Made by a program: the position numbers and the translations under genes. Shown here in pieces: positions 54,193-62,856 of a stretch of DNA of 64,000 nt. Every line of letters begins with the position of its first letter. Position 1 is the stretch's first letter. Below the pieces are notes generated by a model. That model was not told the DNA's origin, did no database searches, and worked only from the letters and a program-made list of their open reading frames with translations. The DNA comes from an uncultured Prevotellaceae bacterium (GTDB taxonomy: Bacteria; Bacteroidota; Bacteroidia; Bacteroidales; Bacteroidaceae), in contig CACXMM010000009.1 of NCBI GenBank assembly GCA_902768785.1, positions 1 through 64,000 of the forward strand, given 5' to 3'.

Positions 54193-54918
54193 TTAAAATG
54201 TAAGAGAGCATTGCACTCCCACAGATGTTGTCTTCACAGGGTTGAAGGAGTAGTCACTGTTTCTGAACAGGGTGGGCGACACCTTCATACTCAGGTCCTC
54301 TGAAATATCGAATTCCGAGAGGGAGGCATCCACGTAGGCATCAATGATCGACAAGGCATAGACACCAATGAGGATGAATGCACTCATGTCACGGTAGCGG
54401 CGGTAGTAGTCCTTACGTTTCTTGAACTTATTGGAATAACGTTGCACATCAGTGGGATTAGACTCGTCGATCTTGGCACCGAGATGCATGAACTGATTGT
54501 AGCTCTGTGTCTCCGGGTTGCCGTCCATCAGGTCCATAAAGCCCTGTGAGTAGTCACGGAACATCATGTTATTCCACCGCATCGCATAGTAGCATCCCAA
54601 GAACCCGCCGTAGAAGATCGGGAGCTTCCAGTATTTCCGGTTATAGATCTGTCCGGCGCCAGGTATGACAATAGCCAGCCACATGGCACGTTTGGGTGAC
54701 GGTCGCCATGAGCTCCAGTCGCGTTTTGTCATCTGGATAGTGTCAGTCATCAGTGTCTGAGTCACGAGGGCGGAATCCATTTTCAGGATTTCCAGAGCTG
54801 AATCGTTCACCTCGACGCTATCATTCCTCACCCTCTCCATGCCTGAACATGTTACAGACGTGACGAGCAGTAAGCATACGGCCAGCCATCTTGTATATAT
54901 CTTTCGGATACTGCTCAC
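54193..54918 (-). CDS. DUF5683 domain membrane protein
   Basis: A 241-residue protein of the Bacteroidetes DUF5683 family. An N-terminal export segment (about 8-24, WLAVCLLLVTSVTC) precedes the domain, with PSPKRAMWLAIVIPGAGQIYNRKYWKLP near 73-100 read as two short blocks and a helix YYRRYRDMSAFILIGVYAL. Starts with GTG at 54918, overlapping the parB TGA by 4 bases. Function is unknown; the constant place between parB and a lytic transglycosylase suggests envelope work linked to division or segregation. Confidence 0.82.
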   Translation of the reverse strand: MSSIRKIYTRWLAVCLLLVTSVTCSGMERVRNDSVEVNDSALEILKMDSALVTQTLMTDTIQMTKRDWSSWRPSPKRAMWLAIVIPGAGQIYNRKYWKLPIFYGGFLGCYYAMRWNNMMFRDYSQGFMDLMDGNPETQSYNQFMHLGAKIDESNPTDVQRYSNKFKKRKDYYRRYRDMSAFILIGVYALSIIDAYVDASLSEFDISEDLSMKVSPTLFRNSDYSFNPVKTTSVGVQCSLTF

Positions 54919-55802
54919 TCTTTCAGTCGGTCAAACATGTTGATGATGCGCTCCAGTTCCTCCTCGTTGGCGAAGGGGATGCTGATTTTTCCTTTCCCTT
55001 GTGTGGAACAGCTCATCTCCACCTTCGTGTGGAAGAAGTCCGACAAGCGTTTCTTCAACATGTCGAATCCTTCAGGGAGCTCTTTCTTTTTCCCGGCTGG
55101 CTTGGGTCCTTCCTCAGAATCCTCGTTCTTGGCATTCTTGACCAGCTCTTCCACCTTGCGCACAGAATAGTCGTTCTTCTGAATTTCCTTGAACAACTTG
55201 ATCTGTTGGGCAGGACTATCCAACGACAGTAGTGCGCGAGCATGCCCCATGGTAATCTCCTTGTTTTGTAAGGCCATCTGTACCTGGGCAGGAAGTTTCA
55301 GCAGACGCAGGTAATTGGTCACGGCAGTGCGGCTCTTTCCCACACGTTTCGACACTTTCTCCTGCGTCATGCCACTGGTCTCCATCAAGTGCTCGTAGGC
55401 AAGAGCAATCTCGATGTCGTTCAAATCCTCACGCTGGATATTCTCCACCAGTGCCATCTCCATCACCTCCTCGTCCTTGATGGTACGGATATAGGCAGGT
55501 AAGGAGGTCAGACCGGCCATCTGCGAGGCGCGCCAGCGGCGTTCACCAGCGATGATCTGATAACGGTGCTCTCCGATTTGGCGTAAGGTGATAGGAACCA
55601 CGATGCCAATTTCACTAATGCTCTGTGCCAGTTCCTGCAAGGCTGTCCCCTCGAACTCGCGTCGCGGCTGATTGGGGTTTGCCTCTATCTGGTCGATGGG
55701 TATCTCATTGATGGTTGATGACCCTTGGGTCTTCACGTCCTCTGTGGAGATCAATGCATCGAGACCACGTCCCAAAGCATTGTATTTCTTTCTCACTGCC
55801 AT
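54915..55802 (-). CDS. parB: Chromosome partition protein ParB
   Basis: DNA-binding CTPase of about 295 residues that spreads from parS sites. The ATG at 55802 (MAVRKKYNALGRGLDALI) is preferred; a TTG two codons earlier is the only alternative. The CTP-binding region has GERRWRASQMAGL (near 86-98), followed by the helix-turn-helix MTQEKVSKRVGKSRTAVTNY (about 135-155) and a C-terminal dimer domain. Pairs with ParA, whose stop lies a few bases upstream. No parS motif was recognised by eye in the window. Confidence 0.95.
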   Translation of the reverse strand: MAVRKKYNALGRGLDALISTEDVKTQGSSTINEIPIDQIEANPNQPRREFEGTALQELAQSISEIGIVVPITLRQIGEHRYQIIAGERRWRASQMAGLTSLPAYIRTIKDEEVMEMALVENIQREDLNDIEIALAYEHLMETSGMTQEKVSKRVGKSRTAVTNYLRLLKLPAQVQMALQNKEITMGHARALLSLDSPAQQIKLFKEIQKNDYSVRKVEELVKNAKNEDSEEGPKPAGKKKELPEGFDMLKKRLSDFFHTKVEMSCSTQGKGKISIPFANEEELERIINMFDRLKE

Positions 55803-55808
55803 ATCCAA

Positions 55809-56579
55809 CTACCTCCGCGTATTTTTGTTGATGATTTCCTTGGCCAACGACAGGTGGTTCTTGGCTCCTGTTGACTCCGCATCATAAAGGATGACGGGTA
55901 GTCCGTGACTTGGACACTCCGAGAGTTTTACGTTACGCTGGATAACAGTCTTGAATACCAGTTCCTGGAAGTGGCGTTTCACCTCGTCGTAGATCTGATT
56001 GGCCAGGCGCAGACGACTGTCATACATCGTCAGCAGGAAGCCCTCAATCTCTAACTTCGGATTCAGCTTGCTCTTGATGATCTTGATAGTATTCAGTAAC
56101 TTACTGATTCCCTCTAGGGCAAAATACTCACATTGTACAGGAATAATCACTGAGTCGGCAGCCGTCAGCGCATTCACGGTGATCAGTCCTAACGACGGTG
56201 AGCAGTCAATCAGAATGTAATCATATTCATGCTGGATAGGCTCAAGCATGTTCTTGATGACCTGTTCTCGGTGTTCAATGTTCAGCATCTCAATTTCAGC
56301 ACCTACCAGGTCGATATGGCTTGGTATAATGTCCAGCCCCTCAATGTCGGTGGTGTACATCGCATCACGGATATCGGCATGATCGATGATACACTCGTAG
56401 AGCGAGCAGGTCACATCTTTGATATTCACACCAAGACCACTGGAAGCGTTGGCCTGCGGATCCGCATCAATCACCAGCACCGTTTTCTCCAGCGTAGCCA
56501 GTGAGGCCGCTAAGTTGATGGTGGTGGTGGTCTTTCCGACGCCTCCCTTTTGGTTGGCTAATGCTATAATCTTTCCCAT
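55809..56579 (-). CDS. parA: Chromosome partition ATPase ParA
   Basis: Soj/ParA ATPase of 256 residues for chromosome segregation. It has the deviant Walker A KGGVGKTTTTINLAASLA (10-27, signature lysine present), VIDADPQANASSG (near 37) and IDCSPSLG (near 125). First gene of the operon; a minus-strand -7 box TAACTTTG lies at 56643-56650, back to back with the surE promoter. Confidence 0.95.
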   Translation of the reverse strand: MGKIIALANQKGGVGKTTTTINLAASLATLEKTVLVIDADPQANASSGLGVNIKDVTCSLYECIIDHADIRDAMYTTDIEGLDIIPSHIDLVGAEIEMLNIEHREQVIKNMLEPIQHEYDYILIDCSPSLGLITVNALTAADSVIIPVQCEYFALEGISKLLNTIKIIKSKLNPKLEIEGFLLTMYDSRLRLANQIYDEVKRHFQELVFKTVIQRNVKLSECPSHGLPVILYDAESTGAKNHLSLAKEIINKNTRR

Positions 56580-56642
56580 TTTCTCCTCTTCTTTATGTCT
56601 TTGGGGTATAAAAAGAGCCCTTCAAACAAACAAAATTCTGTG

Positions 56643-56700
56643 CAAAGTTACATATTTTATGCGAGAATCGGGTATTTTCCAACCTTTTTTCGTAATTTTG
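56643..56700. promoter_or_regulatory. Divergent -7 boxes for parA and surE
   Basis: On the minus strand TAACTTTG (56643-56650) serves parA, and on the plus strand TAATTTTG (56693-56700) serves surE, 22 bases before its ATG. Neither has a perfect TTTG at 19 bases. Confidence 0.5.
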
Positions 56701-56721
56701 TGCCTCAAACAAGGATTATTT

Positions 56722-57492
56722 ATGAAAAATAATAGACCGTTAATACTTATTTCGAATGATGACGGCTATCATTCGAAAGGTATCAATATGCTTATCGACA
56801 TGTTACGTGACATGGCTGACTTACTGGTATGTGCTCCGGAGTCGGCACGCTCAGGCTATGCCTGTGCCTTCTCTGCCACCATCCCTTTGCGCCTTAAGTT
56901 GCGCAGGAAGATGGAAGGGGTGGAGGTTTGGTCATGCAACGGTACCCCTGTTGACTGTGTAAAGCTGGCATTGAATCAGTTCTGTACGGAGCGTAAGCCG
57001 GATATGGTGATTGGAGGCATCAATCATGGTGACAATGCCTCAGTGAACACCCACTATAGTGGTACTATGGGTGTGACCATGGAGGGGTGTATGAAGTATA
57101 TTCCCAGTGTGGCTTTTTCGTTGTGCGACCATAGCGATGATGCCGACTTTGAGCCTCTGCGACCTTATGTGAGGACTTTTACCCAGCGGGTGCTTACTGA
57201 GGGACTACCCCTCGGTGTATGCTTGAACATCAATTTCCCCTTGGTGGAGGAGTACAAGGGTGTGAAAGTGTGTCGTATGGCCAAAGGGACATGGGGCAAC
57301 GAGTGCGTGAAATCCCATCATCCCCGAGGATACGACTATTTCTGGATGGTTGGCTCTTATACCAATGATGAGCCGGAGGCGGAGGATACTGATAACTGGG
57401 CACTGTCGCAGGGTTATGTGGCGATCACGCCCACACAGATTGATGTCACTGCCTATCGTGCTTTAGAAATGCTGAGATCTTGGGAACGCTGA
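56722..57492 (+). CDS. surE: 5'/3'-nucleotidase SurE
   Basis: SurE phosphatase of about 256 residues, acting on nucleoside monophosphates. The metal-site motif LISNDDGYHSKG (near 10-21), GTPVDCVKLAL (near 75) and GGINHGDNASVNTHYSGT (near 95) are intact. The ATG at 56722 (MKNNRP) follows a -7 box; the open frame extends to 56419, but that would overlap parA and is not supported. It is followed by lpxB with a heptamer repeat spacer. Confidence 0.94.
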   Translation: MKNNRPLILISNDDGYHSKGINMLIDMLRDMADLLVCAPESARSGYACAFSATIPLRLKLRRKMEGVEVWSCNGTPVDCVKLALNQFCTERKPDMVIGGINHGDNASVNTHYSGTMGVTMEGCMKYIPSVAFSLCDHSDDADFEPLRPYVRTFTQRVLTEGLPLGVCLNINFPLVEEYKGVKVCRMAKGTWGNECVKSHHPRGYDYFWMVGSYTNDEPEAEDTDNWALSQGYVAITPTQIDVTAYRALEMLRSWER

Positions 57493-57496
57493 CAAT

Positions 57497-57538
57497 GAAT
57501 TGTTAATTATCAATTGTCAATTATCAATTGTCAATTCT
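57497..57538 (+). repeat. Heptamer repeats TCAATTR between surE and lpxB
   Basis: Four to five words TCAATTG/TCAATTA, period 7, begin just after the surE stop and run to the lpxB ATG at 57539, so they form its ribosome binding region. Confidence 0.8.
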
Positions 57539-58681
57539 ATGAAATATTATCTGATTGTTGGGGAGGCGAGCGGTGACCTTCATGCGTCTCATTTGATGAA
57601 ATCACTGCAACGGGAAGATCCTGAGGCTCAGTTCAGGTTCTTTGGCGGTGACCTGATGACGGCCGTCGGAGGAACCCGTGTGAAACATTACAAGGAACTG
57701 GCCTATATGGGCTTCATCCCTGTACTGCTCCATCTGCCTACCATCTTCAGGAACATGCGGTTGTGTAAACGGGATATCACGGAATGGCAGCCGGATGTGG
57801 TGATTCTTGTGGATTATCCAGGCTTTAACTTGAATATCGCTAGGTTTGTGAAGTCAAGGACTTCCATACCTGTCTATTATTACATCTCACCCAAGATTTG
57901 GGCATGGAAGGAGTACCGCATCAAGAACATCAAACGTGATGTGGACGAACTCTTCTCTATCCTACCGTTCGAGGTCCCGTTCTTTGAACAGAAACACCAT
58001 TATCCCATTCACTATGTGGGGAATCCCACGGCGGATGAGGTGAGATCTTTTCTCGAGGAAGGAGAAAGGAGGAGGGAAGAAGGAGGTGGCCAACCTGCAC
58101 AAAGGGAAAATAAGCCGATCATTGCCCTATTAGCTGGAAGCCGGAAGCAGGAGATCAAGGATAACCTGCCTGCGATGTTGGAGGCTGTGAAGGCCTTTCC
58201 AAATTACCGTTGTGTGGTGGCTGGGGCACCCAGTATTGAGGATGCCTACTACGAGATGTTCATCAAGGACTCTGACGTTGAGATTGTACACAACGAGACC
58301 TACGACTTACTCTCCCGTTCAACGGCAGCTCTCGTCACCAGCGGTACGGCAACGTTGGAAACGGCACTGTTCAATGTGCCGCAGGTGGTGTGCTATAAGA
58401 CGCCCGTTCCCCATCTGATCAGGTTTGCCTTTAACCATATCATCAAATGCAAATACATCTCATTGGTGAACCTGATAGCCGACAAAGAAGTGGTACAGGA
58501 GCTGTTGGCAGACCGCTTCTCAGTGAAGACTATCCGTGAGGAACTGGCACGAATCCTACCAGGACAACCAGGACGGGAACAGATGCTACGGGGATACCAA
58601 CAAATACGGATTGCCTTGGGGGAGACCTCTGCTCCTGACAATGCAGCCCGCATGATGGTTCGACTGTTGAAGTATGCCTAA
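57539..58681 (+). CDS. lpxB: Lipid-A-disaccharide synthase
   Basis: Glycosyltransferase of about 380 residues joining two acylated glucosamines in lipid A synthesis. Family motifs: GEASGDLHASHLMKSL (about 8-23), VDYPGFNLNIA, SPKIWAWKEYRI and the late SGTATLETALFNVPQVV. A variable glutamate-rich loop (EEGERRREEGG) lies near 178. The ATG is fixed by the N-terminal family motif; the longer frame starting at 57500 only translates repeats. Co-directional with surE. Confidence 0.95.
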   Translation: MKYYLIVGEASGDLHASHLMKSLQREDPEAQFRFFGGDLMTAVGGTRVKHYKELAYMGFIPVLLHLPTIFRNMRLCKRDITEWQPDVVILVDYPGFNLNIARFVKSRTSIPVYYYISPKIWAWKEYRIKNIKRDVDELFSILPFEVPFFEQKHHYPIHYVGNPTADEVRSFLEEGERRREEGGGQPAQRENKPIIALLAGSRKQEIKDNLPAMLEAVKAFPNYRCVVAGAPSIEDAYYEMFIKDSDVEIVHNETYDLLSRSTAALVTSGTATLETALFNVPQVVCYKTPVPHLIRFAFNHIIKCKYISLVNLIADKEVVQELLADRFSVKTIREELARILPGQPGREQMLRGYQQIRIALGETSAPDNAARMMVRLLKYA

Positions 58682-58746
58682 AAAGGGTACTTCAACAAGC
58701 TGGCTTTCACATAAAACATGCGAAAGTGTTATTACAACGGATATTA

Positions 58747-59625
58747 CTAACTGAGAATGGTGAGCGTGTAGATATAGACCACTGCGGCGGGGAAAGCCAT
58801 GAGGGAGGAGTCGAAACGGTCGAGCATGCCACCATGACCAGGAAGGATGTTGCCGCTGTCCTTGATGTTGATGGTGCGCTTGAACAGGCTCTCCACCAGA
58901 TCGCCCCATGTGCCGAAGACCACCACTACCAGTCCTAAGCCGATCCACTGGATCAGTGAGAGAACAGACGGGTTCAAAGCAGCGTTCGTCGGATCTGCTC
59001 CCTGCTGGTCGAACCAATTGATAAGACAGGCGGCGATGATCACGAAGACGGCACCGCCGATGCTCCCTTCCCAGCTCTTTCCCGGGCTGATCCGTGGAAA
59101 GAGCTTATGCTTTCCTAACAGGGATCCCACACAATAGGCTCCGGTATCGTTCACCCAAAGAAAGACAAAGACACTCAGGGGAAGGATGGTGTTGAAGCGA
59201 ATCGTGCCGTCAGGACTCCCGTTGAATGCCAGGATGTTGATGACAGAGAAGGGTAGGGCGATATACATCTGCGACAGCATCGTATAAGCCCAGTTGTTCA
59301 CGGGATTTGCCTGTTTGAGATACAATTCACTGATAAACAGATAGATGATGGTGAGCAGGTAGGGGATGAACACCCCGTTGCTCGAAACCAATCCGCTGCA
59401 ATAGCCTGCCATGGCGAGGAAGAAATACACCCCTGCCACCGTACTGATGAAGCGGTTCACGGTGACTCCCGTGATACGGTCGTTCACCAATCCGCAGAAC
59501 TCCCATATGGTGAGGCCTGTCACCAGGGCAAAGAGAAGGATCATAGCCTCCGGTCGCATGAAGGCTACCACGATGGCTGCTACGAAGAACACGCCGGTAA
59601 TGGTTCTGACAATCAAGTTCTTCAT
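58747..59625 (-). CDS. cdsA: Phosphatidate cytidylyltransferase
   Basis: Integral membrane enzyme of 292 residues making CDP-diacylglycerol, the precursor of acidic phospholipids. About eight hydrophobic helices; the signature lies in the C-terminal part (GKSWEGSIGG near 185, then KRTINIKDSGNILPGHGG and DRFDS, with the two essential aspartates). The ATG overlaps the ftsH TGA by 4 bases, giving translational coupling. Confidence 0.94.
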   Translation of the reverse strand: MKNLIVRTITGVFFVAAIVVAFMRPEAMILLFALVTGLTIWEFCGLVNDRITGVTVNRFISTVAGVYFFLAMAGYCSGLVSSNGVFIPYLLTIIYLFISELYLKQANPVNNWAYTMLSQMYIALPFSVINILAFNGSPDGTIRFNTILPLSVFVFLWVNDTGAYCVGSLLGKHKLFPRISPGKSWEGSIGGAVFVIIAACLINWFDQQGADPTNAALNPSVLSLIQWIGLGLVVVVFGTWGDLVESLFKRTINIKDSGNILPGHGGMLDRFDSSLMAFPAAVVYIYTLTILS

Positions 59626-61670
59626 GCCTCACCTCCTTTTTCTTCTGGTTGCTCCTCCTTCATCTCTCCTCTTTCCTCCTTCATCTCCCCTCTTTCCTCC
59701 TTCATCTCTCCTCTTTCATCCTTCATCTCTATGCTATCCTCTTGCTTCTCATCATTCGCCTGCATAATCTCCAAGGAACGGCTCACCCAAGGACGCTTGC
59801 CGAAGATCTTCTCCACATCCTCTGTGTAAATGACCTCGCGACTGATCAACAGTTCAGCCAACTGGTTATGTCCTTCCTTATGCTCGATCAGGAGCTGCTT
59901 GGCACGGTCGTACTGTTCATTGATCATCTTCAGCACTTCCTCATCCATGATGCGTGCCGTGGTTTCGGAATAAGGCTTTTGGAAGCCGTATTCATTATTG
60001 TTGTAGTAGCAGATGTTGGGGAGCTTATCACCCATTCCAGCATAGGCAATCATACCGTAGGCACTCTTGGTTGCTCGCTCCAAGTCGTTGATGGCTCCAG
60101 TGGATATATGTCCTGTGAACAGTTCTTCGGCGGCACGTCCTCCCAACAGTGAGCACATCTCGTCGAGCATCTGCTCCTTCGTGGTGATCTGTCGCTCTTC
60201 GGGCAGATACCAGGCGGCACCCAAGGCACGACCACGGGGCACGATAGTCACCTTCACCAACGGGGCGGCATGTTCACAGAACCAACTGATGGTGGCATGA
60301 CCGGCTTCGTGTAGGGCAATGGAACGTTTCTCTTCGGCGGTCATCACCTTGGTCTTCTTCTCCAATCCGCCGATAATACGGTCAACGGCATCCAGGAAAT
60401 CCTGCTTGCTCACTGCCTTTGCATCGCGACGGGCGGCTATCAGCGCAGCTTCGTTACATACGTTGGCGATATCGGCACCAGAGAAACCTGGTGTCTGCCG
60501 CGATAGGAAGTCGAGATCGACGGTATCATCTTTCTTCAGGGGCTTTGTATGTACTTCGAAGATGGCCTTTCTTTCACTGAGGTCGGGAAGATCGACATTG
60601 ATTTGACGGTCGAAACGTCCGGCACGCAGCAAGGCAGAGTCGAGCATATCGGCACGGTTCGTAGCGGCCAGGATGATCACACCGCTGTTGGTGCCGAAGC
60701 CGTCCATTTCAGTGAGCAGGGCATTCAGTGTGTTCTCACGCTCATCGTTTCCTCCCATGGCGGGGTTTTTCGAACGGGCGCGTCCCACCGCATCGATCTC
60801 GTCGATGAAGATGATACAAGGTGATTTCTCCTTCGCCTGACGGAACAGGTCGCGAACACGACTGGCTCCCACACCTACGAACATCTCCACGAAATCGCTA
60901 CCACTCATCGAGAAGAAGGGCACACCAGCCTCACCGGCTACAGCTTTGGCCAACAGAGTTTTACCCGTTCCTGGAGGACCCACCAGCAAGGCACCTTTGG
61001 GGATCTTTCCTCCTAAGTCGGTATATTTCTGCGGGTTCTTCAGAAACTCCACAATCTCCTGCACTTCTTGCTTGGCACCTTCCTGTCCTGCCACGTCTTT
61101 AAACGTGATGCCCAGGTCGCCACCTTTCTCATACATCTTGGCTTTGCTCTTGCCAACATTGAAAACACCGCCAGGACCTCCTGCTCCGCCGCTCATGCGT
61201 CGCATGATAAAGATCCATGCGCCAATAATAATGATCAGGGGAAGCAGGTTGATGAAGAGGTTCATGAAGTCACTTCCGCGCTTGTTTTCATAACTGAGAT
61301 CCCCAGTGAAATGCTTAGCCTGGCGTTCGGCATCGATGAACTCTTCTAATTTGTCAGTGCTACCGTAGGTCACGAGGACATACGGATTCTTGCCTGTCTG
61401 ATCAGTGCCACGACCGAACACATCACGGATATGTTCAGGTTTTACGTACATCTTCAGCTTCTTTTCATCGGAATTCACCACGATCTTCGAAGCATATTGT
61501 TTCTGCACCATGATCTTGAACTGACTGTAATCGACATCACTATGTGCACTGCCAGATACTGAGTCGCCACCGGTGAACCACACGGCAGCCAAGCCGATCA
61601 ACACGAGGATATAGATCCAGTTCATGTTGAACTTCGGCATCTTCGGTGTGTTGTTGTTCTTCTCTTCCAT
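59622..61670 (-). CDS. ftsH: ATP-dependent zinc metalloprotease FtsH
   Basis: Inner-membrane AAA protease of about 682 residues. Start at 61670 (MEEKNNN); the longer frame reads into the rsfS end. A first helix near 15-33 and a second near 130-150 flank a periplasmic part. Walker A is [12 protein letters not shown] near 228, Walker B IIFIDEID, then the second region of homology and the zinc site HEAGH near 454. After residue about 645 the tail is a 7-residue repeat (GEMKEER three times, ending QPEEKGGEA), encoded by 21-base direct repeats (59650-59730). Confidence 0.96.
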   Translation of the reverse strand: MEEKNNNTPKMPKFNMNWIYILVLIGLAAVWFTGGDSVSGSAHSDVDYSQFKIMVQKQYASKIVVNSDEKKLKMYVKPEHIRDVFGRGTDQTGKNPYVLVTYGSTDKLEEFIDAERQAKHFTGDLSYENKRGSDFMNLFINLLPLIIIIGAWIFIMRRMSGGAGGPGGVFNVGKSKAKMYEKGGDLGITFKDVAGQEGAKQEVQEIVEFLKNPQKYTDLGGKIPKGALLVGPPGTGKTLLAKAVAGEAGVPFFSMSGSDFVEMFVGVGASRVRDLFRQAKEKSPCIIFIDEIDAVGRARSKNPAMGGNDERENTLNALLTEMDGFGTNSGVIILAATNRADMLDSALLRAGRFDRQINVDLPDLSERKAIFEVHTKPLKKDDTVDLDFLSRQTPGFSGADIANVCNEAALIAARRDAKAVSKQDFLDAVDRIIGGLEKKTKVMTAEEKRSIALHEAGHATISWFCEHAAPLVKVTIVPRGRALGAAWYLPEERQITTKEQMLDEMCSLLGGRAAEELFTGHISTGAINDLERATKSAYGMIAYAGMGDKLPNICYYNNNEYGFQKPYSETTARIMDEEVLKMINEQYDRAKQLLIEHKEGHNQLAELLISREVIYTEDVEKIFGKRPWVSRSLEIMQANDEKQEDSIEMKDERGEMKEERGEMKEERGEMKEEQPEEKGGEA
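59650..59730 (-). repeat. 21-bp repeats in the ftsH 3' end
   Basis: Three to four copies of a 21-base unit (minus strand GAGATGAAGGAGGAAAGAGG with one more base) encode the GEMKEER repeats of the FtsH tail. The unit is three 7-base words long and the repeats are nearly identical, so copy number may vary. Confidence 0.8.
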
Positions 61671-61678
61671 GATTGATG

Positions 61679-62038
61679 TTAATCCAAGTCGGGCACACGC
61701 TCCAGATGAGCGTCTTCCCAAAGGTCCTCTAAATGATAATATTCACGCATGTCGGGCACAAAGATGTGCACCATCACGTCGGTATAGTCCATAGCCACCC
61801 ATAGGGCGTTTTCCTGTCCCACGATGCGAACGGGCTTTTCCTGGACTTCCAAGCGGGCAGTCTCTTCCACAGAGTCAGTGATGGCCTGTACCTGCATGGG
61901 CGAGTTACCCTGACAGATTACGAAATAACTGCAGATGGTGCCGTCGATACCGTTGAGATCGGCAACCACGATTCCTTGTCCTTTCTTCTCTTGAATACCT
62001 TTAATAATGGCTTTTACTAAATCTTTTGTTTTCGTCAT
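61679..62038 (-). CDS. rsfS: Ribosome silencing factor RsfS
   Basis: RsfS/Iojap protein of about 119 residues that binds L14 and prevents subunit joining in starvation. Segments DLVKAIIKGIQEKKGQGIVV, SYFVICQGNSPMQVQAITDSV (split) and LWVAMDYTDVMVHIFVPDMREYYHLEDLW match the family. Start at 62038 (MTKTKD) agrees with the promoter at 62068-62098. First gene of rsfS-ftsH-cdsA; 8 bases separate it from ftsH. Confidence 0.94.
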   Translation of the reverse strand: MTKTKDLVKAIIKGIQEKKGQGIVVADLNGIDGTICSYFVICQGNSPMQVQAITDSVEETARLEVQEKPVRIVGQENALWVAMDYTDVMVHIFVPDMREYYHLEDLWEDAHLERVPDLD

Positions 62039-62067
62039 TGAATCAAATGATACATAATAATTCGGCA

Positions 62068-62098
62068 CAAAGGTACGGATAAATGAGCACAAATCAAA
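62068..62098 (-). promoter_or_regulatory. Promoter of rsfS-ftsH-cdsA
   Basis: On the minus strand TTTG (62095-62098), 19 bases, TACCTTTG (62068-62075), 29 bases before the start codon. Confidence 0.8.
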
Positions 62099-62265
62099 AT
62101 AAAAAGAGTTTTTTCTTTTTGTTTGTCGAATGCAAGTACCTTCGACTTGTCCATAGATGCTTTGATATCTCCATTTTTCATGCCCCCAAACCGATAATTT
62201 GACTTTTTTTTAGGAATGGAAGCAAAAAAGTCGGGAAAAATGTTGGTAGTTCAAAAAAAAAGCAG

Positions 62266-62273
62266 TACCTTTG
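62266..62273 (+). promoter_or_regulatory. -7 box of tRNA-Gln
   Basis: TACCTTTG 42 bases before the tRNA 5' end; no good TTTG at 19 bases. Confidence 0.5.
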
Positions 62274-62315
62274 CACCCGCTAATCAGTTATCGCGGGATA
62301 ACGATAGTAACAGAT

Positions 62316-62386
62316 TGGGGTATGGTGTAATGGTAACACTACAGATTCTGGTCCTGTCATTCTTGGTTCGAGTCCGAGTACCCCAA
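62316..62386 (+). tRNA. tRNA-Gln (anticodon CUG)
   Basis: A 71-base cloverleaf. Acceptor TGGGGTA pairs with TACCCCA, the D-arm is GTGTAATGGTAACAC, and the anticodon loop TTCTGGT gives CTG. The T-arm is CTTGG-TTCGAGT-CCGAG. The anticodon stem has an A-C mismatch at 31-39. CCA is not complete in the gene. A strong terminator follows after 7 bases. Confidence 0.93.
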
Positions 62387-62393
62387 CCCAATC

Positions 62394-62434
62394 AGTCGCT
62401 AAGCAACAGAAGTTCTGTGCTTAGCGACTTTTTT
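62394..62434 (+). terminator. tRNA-Gln terminator
   Basis: The stem AGTCGCTAAGC/GCTTAGCGACT with inner ACAGAA/TTCTGT pairs is followed by seven T. Confidence 0.92.
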
Positions 62435-62491
62435 ATATAATCGGATGATTGGGGATAGGGGGGCGATAGTTGATTTCTATTGAGAATCTTT

Positions 62492-62789
62492 GAAAATCAA
62501 CTTCACAACTTCACAATGCTGCAAATTGTTGGGAGGTAGTGATTTACGTGTGAAGTTTAACTTCACGCAACTTCACATGTATTTGAGTTAGCTTTCAAAA
62601 CCACTATAGTTAGTCATTGTAAACATAGTATTTAGCTACTGAAAACATAGTATTTAGCTGCTGAAAACACCGTTTTTAGGAGTCAAAAACGCCGTTTTCA
62701 GAATGTGAAGTTGGGTGAAGTCTAACTTCACACGGAACTTCTTTGTTTTCAATGACTTACCTAATTGTGAAGTTGTGAAGTTGAATTTC
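62492..62789. repeat. Nested inverted repeats with GTGAAGTT words, island II
   Basis: Outer arms 62492-62517 and 62764-62789 match 25 of 26 in inverted orientation. Inner arms 62547-62578 and 62703-62734 match 29 of 32. Both arms are made of the word AACTTCAC and its complement. The centre holds the 22-bp array at 62621. No credible protein gene is present. Confidence 0.85.
62621..62705 (+). repeat. 22-bp periodic repeats, 4 units
   Basis: Units starting at 62621, 62643, 62665 and 62687 begin AAAC and are exactly 22 bases apart. The first two differ at one base and contain AGTA-N6-TACT; the last two share CCGTTTT and differ from the first pair. A fifth, poor unit may precede at 62598. Confidence 0.75.
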
Positions 62790-62819
62790 GACCTTTCATA
62801 GTGAAATGTTTTTTCTGAT

Positions 62820-62842
62820 TGAAGGCTCTTTCGCCTTTTTTC
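62820..62842 (+). terminator. Weak hairpin with T-run
   Basis: GAAGGC-TCTTTC-GCCTTTTTT is a short stem followed by T. No gene ends directly before it on this strand. Confidence 0.35.
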
Positions 62843-62856
62843 TATGTGAGTTTGGG

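Noticed and set aside
54915-56579. parS centromere within parAB
   Set aside because: I looked for a GTTCCACGTGGAAC-like palindrome and related forms and saw none; a computed search would be needed to exclude a degenerate site.
56419-56721. N-terminal extension of SurE
   Set aside because: It overlaps parA on the other strand and lies upstream of the promoter -7 box; the SurE family begins at the NDDG motif region just after 56722.
62216-62440. 74-codon open frame across the tRNA
   Set aside because: It runs through the tRNA-Gln gene and its terminator and matches no protein pattern.
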